Source of the DNA: Tetracentron sinense
Taxonomy: Eukaryota > Streptophyta > Magnoliopsida > Trochodendrales > Trochodendraceae
Assembly (NCBI GenBank): GCA_015143295.1
Contig: CM026571.1
Coordinates: 5,599,501-5,663,500 of the forward strand
Length of the DNA stretch: 64,000 bases
Reading direction: 5' to 3'
In this document: one piece after another, positions 1-11,300 of the stretch
Layout of the letters: the number at the start of each line of letters is the position of its first letter
Numbering within the stretch: the stretch's first letter is position 1
Notes under the pieces: model-generated
The model's database searches: none
What the model was told of the DNA's origin: nothing
The model's input: the letters and a program-made list of their open reading frames with translations, nothing else
Made by a program: the position numbers and the translations under genes

Positions 1-1002
1 TCGATTCTATTTTCGTCGTTGTGGACCGATTCTCAAAAATGACACATTTTATTCCATGCAAGAAGGCTTCAGATGCTTCTTATATAGCCACATTATTCTT
101 TCAGGATGTTGTTCGATTGCATGGGGTGCCAAAAACCATTGTTTCTGATCGAGATGTCAAGTTCGTTACTTCTGGAAAACATTGTGGGTAAAATTGGGCA
201 CAAAGCTTAAGTACTCTAGTGCTTACCTACCACAGACAGACGACCAGACAGAAGTTGTGAATCGAAGCTTGGGTAATTTGTTACGATGCTTGATTGGTGA
301 CAAAATTACAACATGGGATCTTATTCTTCCTCAGGCGGAGTTTGCTTATAATAGCTCTATTAATCGAATGACGGGACGATCTCCTTTTGAGATTGCTAAT
401 GGTATTAATCCTAGACAGCCTATTGACTTGATTCCTTTACCAGTATCTGCTCGCACTAGTGAAGATGCCAAAGCATTCTCCCAACATATCGAGGAAATCC
501 ATGATGAGGTCCGTAGAAAGATTGCAATTAGTACTGAGAGTTACAAAAAAAAAGATGATCTCCATCGACGGTTTGCCCAATTCAAAGAGGGTGATATGGT
601 GATGGCCATTTAAGGCCTGAAAGGTTCTCAGTTGGTACGTATCACAAGGTTCATTCAAAGAATGTTGGACCTTATCGTGTTTTGAAGCGACTCGGGGAAA
701 ATGCTTACTTACTTGAGCTTCCACCAGATGTTCGATTTAGCCCTATCTTCAACATTGAAGACTTAACAGCATATTTTGGGCACCATGAAGAGACTGAAGA
801 GTGTACTATCCACCTCCCTCTAGCACCCAAGCAAAAGGTAGAGGACATTGAAGATGTGCTTGATGATCAAATTATGTCTACAAGGCGCGGTGGATATCAA
901 AGGTTTTTAGTTAAGTGGAAGAATCGCCCTCTATCAGATTGCACATGGATCACTGCGGAGGATTTTCAACGAATCAATCCTGATTTGTATGAGTATTACT
1001 AG
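1..1002 (+). pseudogene. Ty3/gypsy chromovirus pol 3' end: integrase plus chromodomain, frameshifted
   Basis: This is the C-terminal part of a chromovirus polyprotein. The window opens inside the integrase core: [13 protein letters not shown], then [11 protein letters not shown] with the second catalytic Asp, then QTDDQTEVVNRSLG with the catalytic Glu. A GPYRV-type C-terminal module follows (in-frame piece 682-1002), and a chromodomain (FLVKWKNRPLSDCTWITAEDF) ends at the stop at 1000-1002. Two single-base losses break the frame. One is near 164-168, where the reading changes before the [12 protein letters not shown] segment. The other is near 612, where MAHLRPERF is expected but the frame stops. 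It is therefore a dead copy. The element continues left of the window. It lies upstream of, or within an intron of, the PIAL-like gene on the same strand. Clade within chromoviruses not assigned. Confidence 0.9.
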
Positions 1003-1046
1003 ACCATTCACTCGTCGGAGCCGAGTTTTTTCAAGACGGGAGGAAT

Positions 1047-1700
1047 TGATGAAGACAGGCCCGTGGACCTCAAAGTGTACAACCGTAGGCCTAAGAAAAC
1101 TCATGACAATCCATAAAGCCCATAAAATGGGCCCACAAATCTGAAAATCCAGCCATGCATTAAAGGGGTCTTCTAGAAATACCAAGACTCTTTTTGGAAG
1201 TTGATAGAATACTCTAGAAAGTCAAAAAAGTTATTAAGGAATTTCTAGAATGTCAAGAACTTTCTAGAAAGTCAAGTGTAAAGAGTTTTTTAGAAAGTTA
1301 AGAGTCTTTAATATTCTCTAGATAGTTAAGAGTCATTTAGAATATTCTAGAAAGCCTAAGGGTCTAGAAAGTCTAAGAGTTCTTAGTTGGTTCTAGAACC
1401 TTAATGTCTTAGCTTTTATGTAGAATGTTCTATTAATGCTTATAAATAGAAGACCCTATGACAATGTAAGCATGGTAGAATTGAAGTGAATGCAAGTTCT
1501 TCTTTAAGTAAGGTGTGACTCCTTGCATTGGTGGTGTGACTCCATCTTCAGACGCCTAAATGGTGAGACTCCAATCCTAGGTATTCCATAGAAGTAGTGA
1601 GACTCTACTTCTCTTCTTCCTTTCTTCTTATTTCATTTCTCTTTAAACTTCGTATTCCCTTTATTATAATCTAGCATCATTCTTCCTTCGTCCTACATCA
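1047..1700 (+). repeat. 3' LTR of the chromovirus
   Basis: The LTR begins with TGATGAAGAC right after a purine tract (acgggaggaat, 1035-1046) that fits the polypurine tract. It ends near tcctacatca at about 1700, giving a TG...CA unit of roughly 654 bp. It carries a TATAAATA box at 1441-1448, as expected for the U3/R border. The body contains many diverged copies of a short phrase (tctagaaagtcaagag) between 1150 and 1400. The matching 5' LTR lies outside the window, so the right border is an estimate. Confidence 0.7.
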
Positions 1701-1702
1701 CA

Positions 1703-1830
1703 CGGGCAAGGGGGCATCTGCCCCCCTGAACTTTTGAAAAAAGAATTATTTTTTATACTATGTTATATTACTTAACAGGGCATAGCCATGGGGCAGGAGG
1801 CAGTTGCCCCCCCTAAACAAGGAGAAACAA
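1703..1830. repeat. Fragment of a hAT-like MITE (same family as 5813-6184)
   Basis: The stretch with gggcatagccatggggcagg and a run of C bases is the reverse complement, with divergence, of the sequence around 6045-6110, including the shared tatactatgttatattactta stretch. It is therefore a partial inverted copy of that element, abutting the end of the chromovirus LTR. Confidence 0.5.
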
Positions 1831-1894
1831 TACTCATATTATATGCACAAATCGTGCAAACGGAAGAACTTGGTCTTCAAAACTAAAAAACCGG

Positions 1895-2210
1895 TTCCTT
1901 AACCCCGAACCCCATTAACCAGTGTTATTAAAACTGGACCGGCCGGTTGAACAGGGAACTAGCTTGGTTGCCGGTTCTAAAACCCCCCAGAACTGGAATG
2001 TATTAAGAACCGGTAGAACCTGCCAGATCCGACCGGTTCAACCGGAAAATCGGGGTTAAAAACTGGTAGGACTGGCTAGGAAAAAAGGAAAAATGGGAAA
2101 AAAAAAAGGTTTTGTTTTACAAAAAAGGACGCGGTTGAACCGGGAACCGGCCACTTTGCCTGTTTGAGGCCTGGTTCGGTTCTGAACAGTGCTATAAACC
2201 CATAATATTT
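1895..2210. repeat. Accggtt-rich MITE-like repeat
   Basis: The region is dense in accggtt/aaccggt phrases. It is bounded by cagtgttattaaaactggac on the left and gttctgaacagtgctataaa on the right, which look like poorly conserved inverted ends. A related fragment is at 40017-40112. No target duplication was identified and there is no coding content. Confidence 0.4.
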
Positions 2211-2381
2211 TTACCCACCTAATCATTCTCCACTAATCCATCACCAATTACTAACAGTGTCGATCAACCATTGATTGACCCCTGCAAGAAGATCCTGGCT
2301 CTGCCCCTATCTGTATGGTTTGATGCAAAATGTTAAGAGGCTTCATTTACTATTCCTTGTTATTCCATTTTTCCCGATTAG

Positions 2382-5300
2382 GACAATGGACCACAGTTTC
2401 CGACAAATGTGACTTCAATGCTCAAGTATGGAACAAATCTTCTACAAGCTGTTGGGCAGTTTAACGGTATGCTTGAAATTAAGCTTCCCTGTCTAACCAT
2501 GCTGGCTTTATCTCTCTTGACATATTAATGATCATTTTACAGGTCATTGTATTATAATCATAGCATTTATGAGTGTGATATCTTCTTCTGACCCTCCAGT
2601 ATTACAAGATTATGTTCAGCCTGTTGTTGCTGCACTTGATTCAGGTATGCCAAAAGAAAAATGAAAGATTCCAGGTCATTAATTATCCCCATATATTATA
2701 CACACTGGTCTACTGTTGATATGGGTCTACGTTTACTATAATCTGTCTGAATCTTGTACTGGAAAGCCAAATGCAACTAAAACAATGTATTTCTTATATC
2801 TTGAATAATAGATTCTGAGATCATTGAGGGGCCGTCACGAATATCACTTAATTGTCCCATAAGGTATGCATCTTACTGTTGCTAACACTGTACTGTTTCA
2901 ACATCTTTATGAACGCCTCATCACTTTTATAATTTATTCACATAGTCACTTTCCATTCATGTCTATTTACAGGTGTTTTTATTTTTTTCTTCACATTTAT
3001 TGAATATCTAAGAATGCATGACACCGGAATCAATAATGGATTCTACGAGTCCCTAAGCACTTTTTTTTAATCTCAGCACAATGCCTGGGTTTTTAGTCCT
3101 TTTTTTCATTCTCATCTTATATCACATACTACGAGCATTTAAGTAATACGTCTGAAAGATCACATTTTCTTGTCTGCTGCACTGTGTTATAGGGGGCTTC
3201 ATTTCTCTATTTTTAAAAACGAGGAAATGGAAAGAGAATCAAGCCTAAAGAAGGTGGAGATGAACACAATAATATACAAAAGGAAGATCTACACCACTAT
3301 AAAACATGCTGCAAGTGGTTCGGGTTCTCAGTCGGTTCCCGTTCGCCTGCCCTTTGCGTGGGTGGGGTGGTAAATTTAGAGGGCGCCTGCCTCCTCTTCA
3401 GACGTATCCTCAACAACCTGGCGGTTGTTCAGTCCCGCTTTAGGGGGCAGGATTGCTTGGTCGCTGGGGTTTCCTTTTCCTCAACCAATTCATAAGAAGA
3501 TCTACACCACTATATAAAACATGTTCATAAAACCCTGATGGAGGAGCTGAATCATATTAAGAAGTGCAGGAAATTACAAGTTATCTATTGTGGGCAATAC
3601 CTGGAGTCAATAGCTTAGAGCCTTACAACATGGGCTATCATCTTCTTTTAATTTGGGACATGTTACTTTGTGCTTAAGAGTCAAAAGCCATCCCATTTAG
3701 AGTCTATATTTTAATTAGGAATCTAGATAAGAATGCTTTTTTTTTTACTATAAATAGTAATTTTCAGAATTACTATAAGTAGTAAATTCTGGATGAGTCA
3801 TTAGAAGCTTATTTTAATTAGCAGTCTTTTATTTGTGGTAGATCTCTTTGTTCTTAGGAATAAAATATTCTCTTAATTAACACTTGAGAGAATATGAGTC
3901 TTTCCATAGGATTTTGTTTCTAAGTTTGAGTCAGAATAGGATTTTAAAAGATCTTTGGGCTCTCTATATATAGAGGCAGCCATTCCACTTTATATCTAGA
4001 TTTGAATGAATGATTGTTTGAAATTTATGTGGAGTCTCTTTATTTTTTGCTTCATAGCTGCTAATTGCTGAAATTAGTTTTTTTTTGGGGTTTAACTGAA
4101 ATTAGTTATTAAGTATGGTGATTTTGAGATTACACCACAAATCATCAAGAGTTCTTATTTGCCGAAAGTTGAAGGAAATGAGATTTCGTGTTTATCAAGG
4201 TTTTGAAGCTTGGATCCCTATCCAAAGCTACCGCACCTTTCCTTTAAGGTAAACCCTTGATTCAAAACTCTTAGTTTGCTTAAGACTTGAGTTTTGAAGA
4301 AAATCCTAGATTAACCTAAACCTTTGATTAAACCTAGGTTTGAACCAAAACCCTTTTCTTTTCATTTAGATTTGATAATTGGGATTCAATTAACCTTGGT
4401 GAATCTTCGATTGATTTTTCATAACTATCTTGAAGCCTTAATTTGAGATTCTTGAAATTTCAGCTTTTTGGAAAATTCCAGTTACGAACCAGATCCATCA
4501 GGCATGTGATTGAGGGATCTATGCTCATCAGATTAAGCTAAAATTTAGATCATAGGTAGTATTTAGTCCAAAGATCTCCCAAAGGATTTTACCTTAGAAG
4601 TTAGAGTCCAAAAATCACTAAAATACCCCTCTGGCTAAAATTACCATATTAGGGAATTTTTTGTGATTTAGGTCCATCCTTCGGAAGTTAGACTATTCTT
4701 CCACTGGTCTACATCAATCCCTCTCTTAGCTAGAGTCTACCATATCATTTGCGAACCTCTGCTCTTGAAAGAACGAGATGCACATTGGAGATAGTTCCAA
4801 ATCTTTCAAATAATGTGGGAAGCCTACATGTCTTAACCAATCAAAAAGAGAACAAAAATCCATGTCTTCTTTTTAGAATCCCAACTATACGCGTTTCAAG
4901 AATCTCATTGAACCACAACTTTATTAGAAGAAAGCCTTTTGCGAATTGCACTTGCGAGTCATGAAGGAGAAGGGGCATCAAATCTTTCAGATTTATTTGT
5001 ATCTCATTCCCTGATCAAACCAGAGAATATGTGAATGATTTTACCATCACTATTATGAGAATACCTCTCATCCTAGAATGACCTTGATTTGTAATGAGCT
5101 CCATTAACAGTTTGATTTACCTCACCTTTCTGTGGAGGAACTCAAGCTGTCATGGGTGATGATGGGATCTCCAAGCCAATAACTTCATTTCAATGAAAAT
5201 ATCTCCATTATCAACTCCTTTGAACACTTATGGGTTAAAACTATTGAGGCGTCGTTGCACTTAGTTTCTACTTTCTTCCATGATGTTGCCAACATTAAGG

Positions 5301-8300
5301 GGCTTCTCTTCCAAAGTACTCTGTAAGATAGCTAAAAGGGTTTTCTCCCAAGAATCCAGTCACTATGCCCAAACAGATTGTCCATGTTTAAGAAATTATT
5401 CCAGATTCTTGAGGGTACCTTACAATGTGTCAAAAGGTGGTACTTGACTCACCATCTCTTTTACTCATTATAAACATTTGGGGGGAACCATTTTCCTTTT
5501 TCTTTTTGCTTCTTTGAAGCCTTTTACATGTGTTATCTTTTAAGAGACTCTGTCCAAGTGAATTTTAAGTGGAGCTAATTGCCCCAAGTGCTCATGTGTG
5601 ATAAGAAGGTGGGACTGGTGAAGGATGAATAAGAGATTGAAGAAGAATGATATAGAGTTGGATTTTCTATCTCAAGGTTTACTTATGTTGAAGAAGTTTT
5701 TCCAATGCCAATTGGAACTTGAATAAACTATTAATTATTTTTTATCATACATATATAATTTTTCTCATGTTATCCGCTGGTCCATGTTCTTTTTATGATG
5801 GAGAATAGGAAGCAGGGGCTGAGCCAGGATTGTCTTGTAGGGGGGCAAGTGATGGGCGATTGATTAGTTAGTAATTCTTGATGGTCTTGTGGAGGATGAT
5901 TAGGTAGAGACAAAATATTTTGTGTCCAGAGGGGGGCCGGAGGTTCCAACTGCCCCTTTTTTTTTTTTTATGTAGGCCAAGTTTGTGGGTCATCTCATCC
6001 GTTTGCGGCCATTTGACGCATTTGTAAAGAATGTTTATTTTTCTTCAAAAGTTAAGGGGGCAGCTGGCCCCTTGCCCCATGGCTACGTCCTCTTTAATTA
6101 AATAATATAGTATAAAACTTATTTAATTTTTTTCCCAACAATTGAGGGAGGGGGGGAAGCTGCCCCCTCTCAGCTCCGCCCCTGTTTGAAATACAGTTGG
6201 TCAGGTGCTTGAGGGAGACTTTTATGCAAATAGTTGCTTTATCCGTATTGCAAAGGGAAAAGGACTGGGTCTTCATATGTAACCTCAACCTGAGAATAAA
6301 CTGCACCTCAATGTACTTCTAGAAATTAAGCCAAATGGTTTCAGCTGCAAGAATGAACATGGGGAGAGTGGGTTGCCTCTTTTCTAAACAATCTTATTTG
6401 ATGCTTTGAGAAACAGAAAATAGAGATATGCCTCTTGATCTGTTACACCATTTAGTTCCCCCCATTGCAATCATGAACTTTCTGTATTGATTTTGACAAC
6501 CATAGTCAGTTTTCTATAACCTAGTAGGCGTGATAATAGATTTTCTTAACAGGAAGCCATCTAAAGGTATAAAGGTGTTGAGGATCTATTGTACCGTTTC
6601 CCCAGGATTTCATTTATACAAACTGAGTGTAGCATGTTTATGTTTGTGCAAGTATCCAATAAAATGATATGATATATTGCTGGCATGCATGTCCATTTAA
6701 ACAACAAAAACATATCTCATAAGCTCATTTTTTGGAATGATGGGGGGAGAGAGGAAGAGGGAGGGAAATTTCATCAATTGGTTTGAAATCAAAATACGTT
6801 TGTCCCACGTTTTTACCAAATACAAAGACTTCCTGAAAATGATACAGACCCAAGTCCAGACATTACATCATTTTTTCAATATAAATATCTGCACTATATG
6901 AGGCTTTGATTGGTGTTGATGGAATTTTTTCATACATAACATGGTGATTCTTTTTTTAGCATTTTTTTTTCCCTCTTTCTGCCTATTAAACAATAACTAA
7001 TCTAGGCTTCAAGTCATGCTTCCTTTTTTCTGCCAAAGGACTGGCATGTATTGATTTTGTGCTGATTGAACTGTTTTGCTTCCCCATTATTGAACAGCTA
7101 CAGGCGAATTAAAACTCCTGTTAAAGGACATCTCTGCAAACATCATCAGGTAACAGTTTCATACTGTATCTCAAAGAAAAGGAGAAAATACATTTCAGAA
7201 AATACATTAGGTACCCCTCACATTTCAGAAAATACATTAGGTACCCCTACTTTTCAAAATATTGACACTTACACACATTCCATTAGTTGACCGTTAGTCA
7301 ACTGATGGAATAATGATGTCATGGGGTAAAATGGTATGAACTACCAAAAATACCCTCTCTAAAGTTGTCATTTTCCATTTTTCTCATATACGAAATTGTC
7401 CCTTCATTTTAAATGAAATCAAATCCTCTAAGGTGACCACTTGTCCTTTTTGACACCCCTTGTGGTGGCCACATGTCCTTTTTGACACCCCTTGAGGTGG
7501 CCATGTGTCCTTCTTGACACCCCTTGAGGTAGCCACGTGTCCTTTTTGACACCGCTTGAGGTGGCCACGTGTCCTTTTTGACACCCCTTGAGGTGGCCAC
7601 GTGTCCTTTTTAACACCCCTTAAATGGGGTTAGATTCACCCACCCCTATGGTTCACCCACCCATCCTTGGTTTTTTTTTTCTTCTAAATATTAATTCGTT
7701 TTTTTAATTTAATAATTTTTTTTAAGACTTTTTTAATATTAAAAGAATTAATATTTAGAAGAAAAAAAACCATGGATGGGCGGGTGAACCCTAGGGGTGG
7801 GTGAATCTAACCCCATTTAAGGGGTGTCAAAAAGGACACATGGCCACCTCAAGGGTTCACCCGCCAATCCTTGGTTTTTTTTTTTAATATTAATTCTTTT
7901 TAAAAATATTTTAATATTAAAAAAGCCTTAAAACTGTTCTTAAATTTTAAAAAAAGAATTAATATTTTTTTTAAAAATTAATATAAAAAAAACCAAGGAT
8001 GGGTGAGTGAACCCTAGGGGTGGGTGAATCTTAACCACAGTTAAGGGGTGTCAAAAGGGACACGTGGCTACTTCAAGGGGTGTCAAAAAGGACACTTGGC
8101 CACCGCTAGGGTTCACCTGCCCATCCTTGGTTTTTTTTTCTTCTAAATATTAATTATTTTTAAAAATATTTTAATATTAAAAAAGTCTTAAAAACAATTA
8201 TTAAATTATTTTTAAAAAATTAATATTTAGAAAAAAAAAACCAAGGATGAGTGGGTGAACCATAGGGGTGGGTGAATCTAACCCCATTTAAGGGGTGTCA

Positions 8301-11300
8301 AAAAGGACACGTGGCTACCTCAAGGGGTGTCAAGAAGGACATGTGGCCACCTCAAGGGGTGTCAAAAAGGACACGTGGTCACCCTAGAGGATTTGATTTC
8401 ATTTAAAAATGAAGGGACAATTTCTTATATAAGAAAAATGGAGGGTATTTTTGATAGTTCATACCATTTTATCCCATGACATCATCATTCCATCAGTTGA
8501 CTAACGGTCAACTAATGGAAAGGGTAAAAGTGTCAATATTTTGAAAAGTAGGGGTACCTAATGTATTTTCTGAAACCTGAGGAGGTCTCTGCGTATTTTC
8601 ATCAAACCTCAGGGGGTGTAAATGTATTTTCTCCCAAAGAAAAAATGGGTTTCATGCCCAGTATTAACATTATAGAGTGACGGAGGAAAAGCGTGGTATC
8701 TTCTAGGTAGACTAAGATCGTCTACCCACAATAGCAGTTCATACAGCATGCGGGCGGAGAGAGTGGAATTCCCAGTCGATGTGTCCGACGACTCCGACCT
8801 TTGAAAACTCCTGTGCTAAAAAATGATCCTTATTTTTCTGACTGATCTCTTTCTTCGGAGTGGTTGGATAATGCTGTTTATCATGAAGTGAATCAATCTG
8901 GTCTTCAACTGCCGCATTTCTCTTGATATTATGAAAGGGAATACAATTGCAGCTTGATTCCTTATATTGGTCCATAGGTTGTCTATGGATATGATAATTA
9001 TAATTGGGACCTCCAAATAATTTGATTGTTGGCCTTAGATGTCTCAGGTACAGCCTTCATAATGTTGGGTCCAACTCCGTCCCCCATGCATGTGTGCATT
9101 TACTGCTTTATTGCTGCTAGACTATCATTACTCATGACGGTCCACACTGATGAGTTCCTTGGATTCTCAGAATTAATAATTTTACCTTTTATTTATAATA
9201 TTTGTTATTTGTGTTGTGTAGTGTTTTGATTATGACAATTTCATGGAAATAAACTCAAGAAGGCCATCCTGGCGCTGCCCTCATTGTAACCAATCTGTCT
9301 GCTACACAGACATATGTATTGATCAGAATATGGTTAAGGCAAGTAGTTCTGGATTTGCATTTGCCATGGAGCACTATTTCCATTTCAATAAGCCCATTGC
9401 TTCTTGCTCAGGTCTTGAGAGAGGTGGGAGAGGATGTTGCTGATGTAATTATCTCAGCAGATGGATCCTGGAAGTCTGTCTTGGAAAATGATGGCCAGAC
9501 AGATCAACCACATGGCAGTACCCTCAATCGCCAGCAAGATGGGACTGAGCAATGTGAGTCTACAAGGTTCTCAAACACCCCAGCTAATGTTGTGGATCTT
9601 ACTTTGGGGGGACATGATGAGAGTGATGCTATGGTTACTGGTCAAACTGAGGACAGGAAACCTTCCCAGAATGATTTTCAAGGTTATTCCGTTGCCTCAA
9701 ATCTGAATGTGCCAATGGAAGTCAACAATACATATGAGGTGGGTCAAAGTACTGGTTCGCAAATAGAAGAAGATATCTGGTCGAGATTTCTGTTGTCAGG
9801 TTCTTCTGCCTTGTATGGTTCAGCAGCCCCCAGTACTGGGTCGGATGTCTATATGGTTGGTGGCATTTCTGAGTCCCCTCCTGCCAATTTTGTGTTGTCC
9901 CCTGTGCTAACTGATGCTGTTTCTCCCGCGCTTAATCGAGAATCTGTAGATGTCCATGGGGCCACACAACTCACCACCTCTTTAGCACAAAGCCAATTTT
10001 CTGCTCCCAATAACTTGCTATTACAACAGTTACAACTTGGAAATTCAATCTTCAGCAATGAATATGGGAGATCGCCGTCAATACCTAGACATGTAAGCAG
10101 AACTCCAATAGCCATCCAGGCCCTTCCAGCCCAGGCTCAATTACCCAGTTCACATCAACGACCACGAAACAGTTTGAATTCCGTGATGCCCAATGGTGCC
10201 TCCTCTAGTTCTTGTCAGACTCCTATGGCACCAATTACTGATGGTTGTAATGCGGCCGGCAGCGATTCTGAAAGACAGCAATGGCTTTCCAGGTCACTTG
10301 TGAATCCTCTTCCGGTATCTGGCATCACTTCTTCAATGCAGCATAATTCAATGACACAGGTTTGATTTCTATGTAGTTTCCCCTGAATTGAGATCAATGT
10401 TCATATATATTGGTGTGCATGCTGATATCAGCTCTGGTGCAATTTGGGCAACACCATCTTTAGATTGCGCGACCTTGGAATCTCCTGGACCAAAATTCTG
10501 ACTCGATTGGATAGATAATTGGGATCATCCCGTCAATAAATTTTGGCCTAGGACATCTATGAGTTGGGGCTCATTGATTGCTGGACCTGTGTCCTGTATG
10601 TGTCACTTGTGCTGTTGTATGTGTCACAACCACCTCTGTGGGACGCCACCTGTCCAACCCACTAATTGGTTTTATTAATAGTAAAGCATACATGTGGCAA
10701 CAATTTGAAGAGTGAATGGAAGATTTTTAGAGGTGCCATGCGGACAACTTTGCCTTAGTATTAAGTAATAGATATCGACCTTTATGGTCTACTCGGTGAA
10801 CCCTTAGGTTTCTTCCATGTACCATAAAGTTATTCAATTAACTGCATTCTTACTTTTCTTTAATTTGCCTGATCGACTTTATGAAATCATTTAGTTTCTT
10901 GTGAATCAACTTCTTTAATTTGGGGGAAACGATTCTTCACTTGAACAAGGGAGAAACTAAAACCACGTGTTTGAAGTATTGGTCTATATCCTGTTGGCCA
11001 AATCAGGCTGACCAATGAAGGTCTAATATTCCACCATTGAAGTGAGGGAATCACTCCCTTCATTAGATATATCATTTTCTTGTTTGGTATCTTTTCAAGG
11101 TTTCTCTGTTGACTCCAATTGTTTCTTTTACAGAACTGGGGTCATCAAGACCACCTATCCATTCCAAGTCAATCAATCCAACAAGTTGGCCTTCAAGCAA
11201 CAAGCCAATTCACGGGTGCTCACAGAGGTTCTTCTGCGCCACACCTTCAGCAACCTCCAAACCTGAGGGTGCCTCAAACCATGACCCAGTCTCCAAATAT

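Noticed and set aside
4749..4964. 71-codon plus-strand ORF in the PIAL intron
   Set aside because: No similarity to known proteins or to transposon domains, AT-rich surroundings, no splice context.
7384..7616. Three overlapping minus-strand ORFs rich in KGHVAT/GVKKDTWPPQ repeats
   Set aside because: They are translations of the 33-bp tandem units of the foldback element in three frames; the unit is open in every frame and has no start context or homologue.
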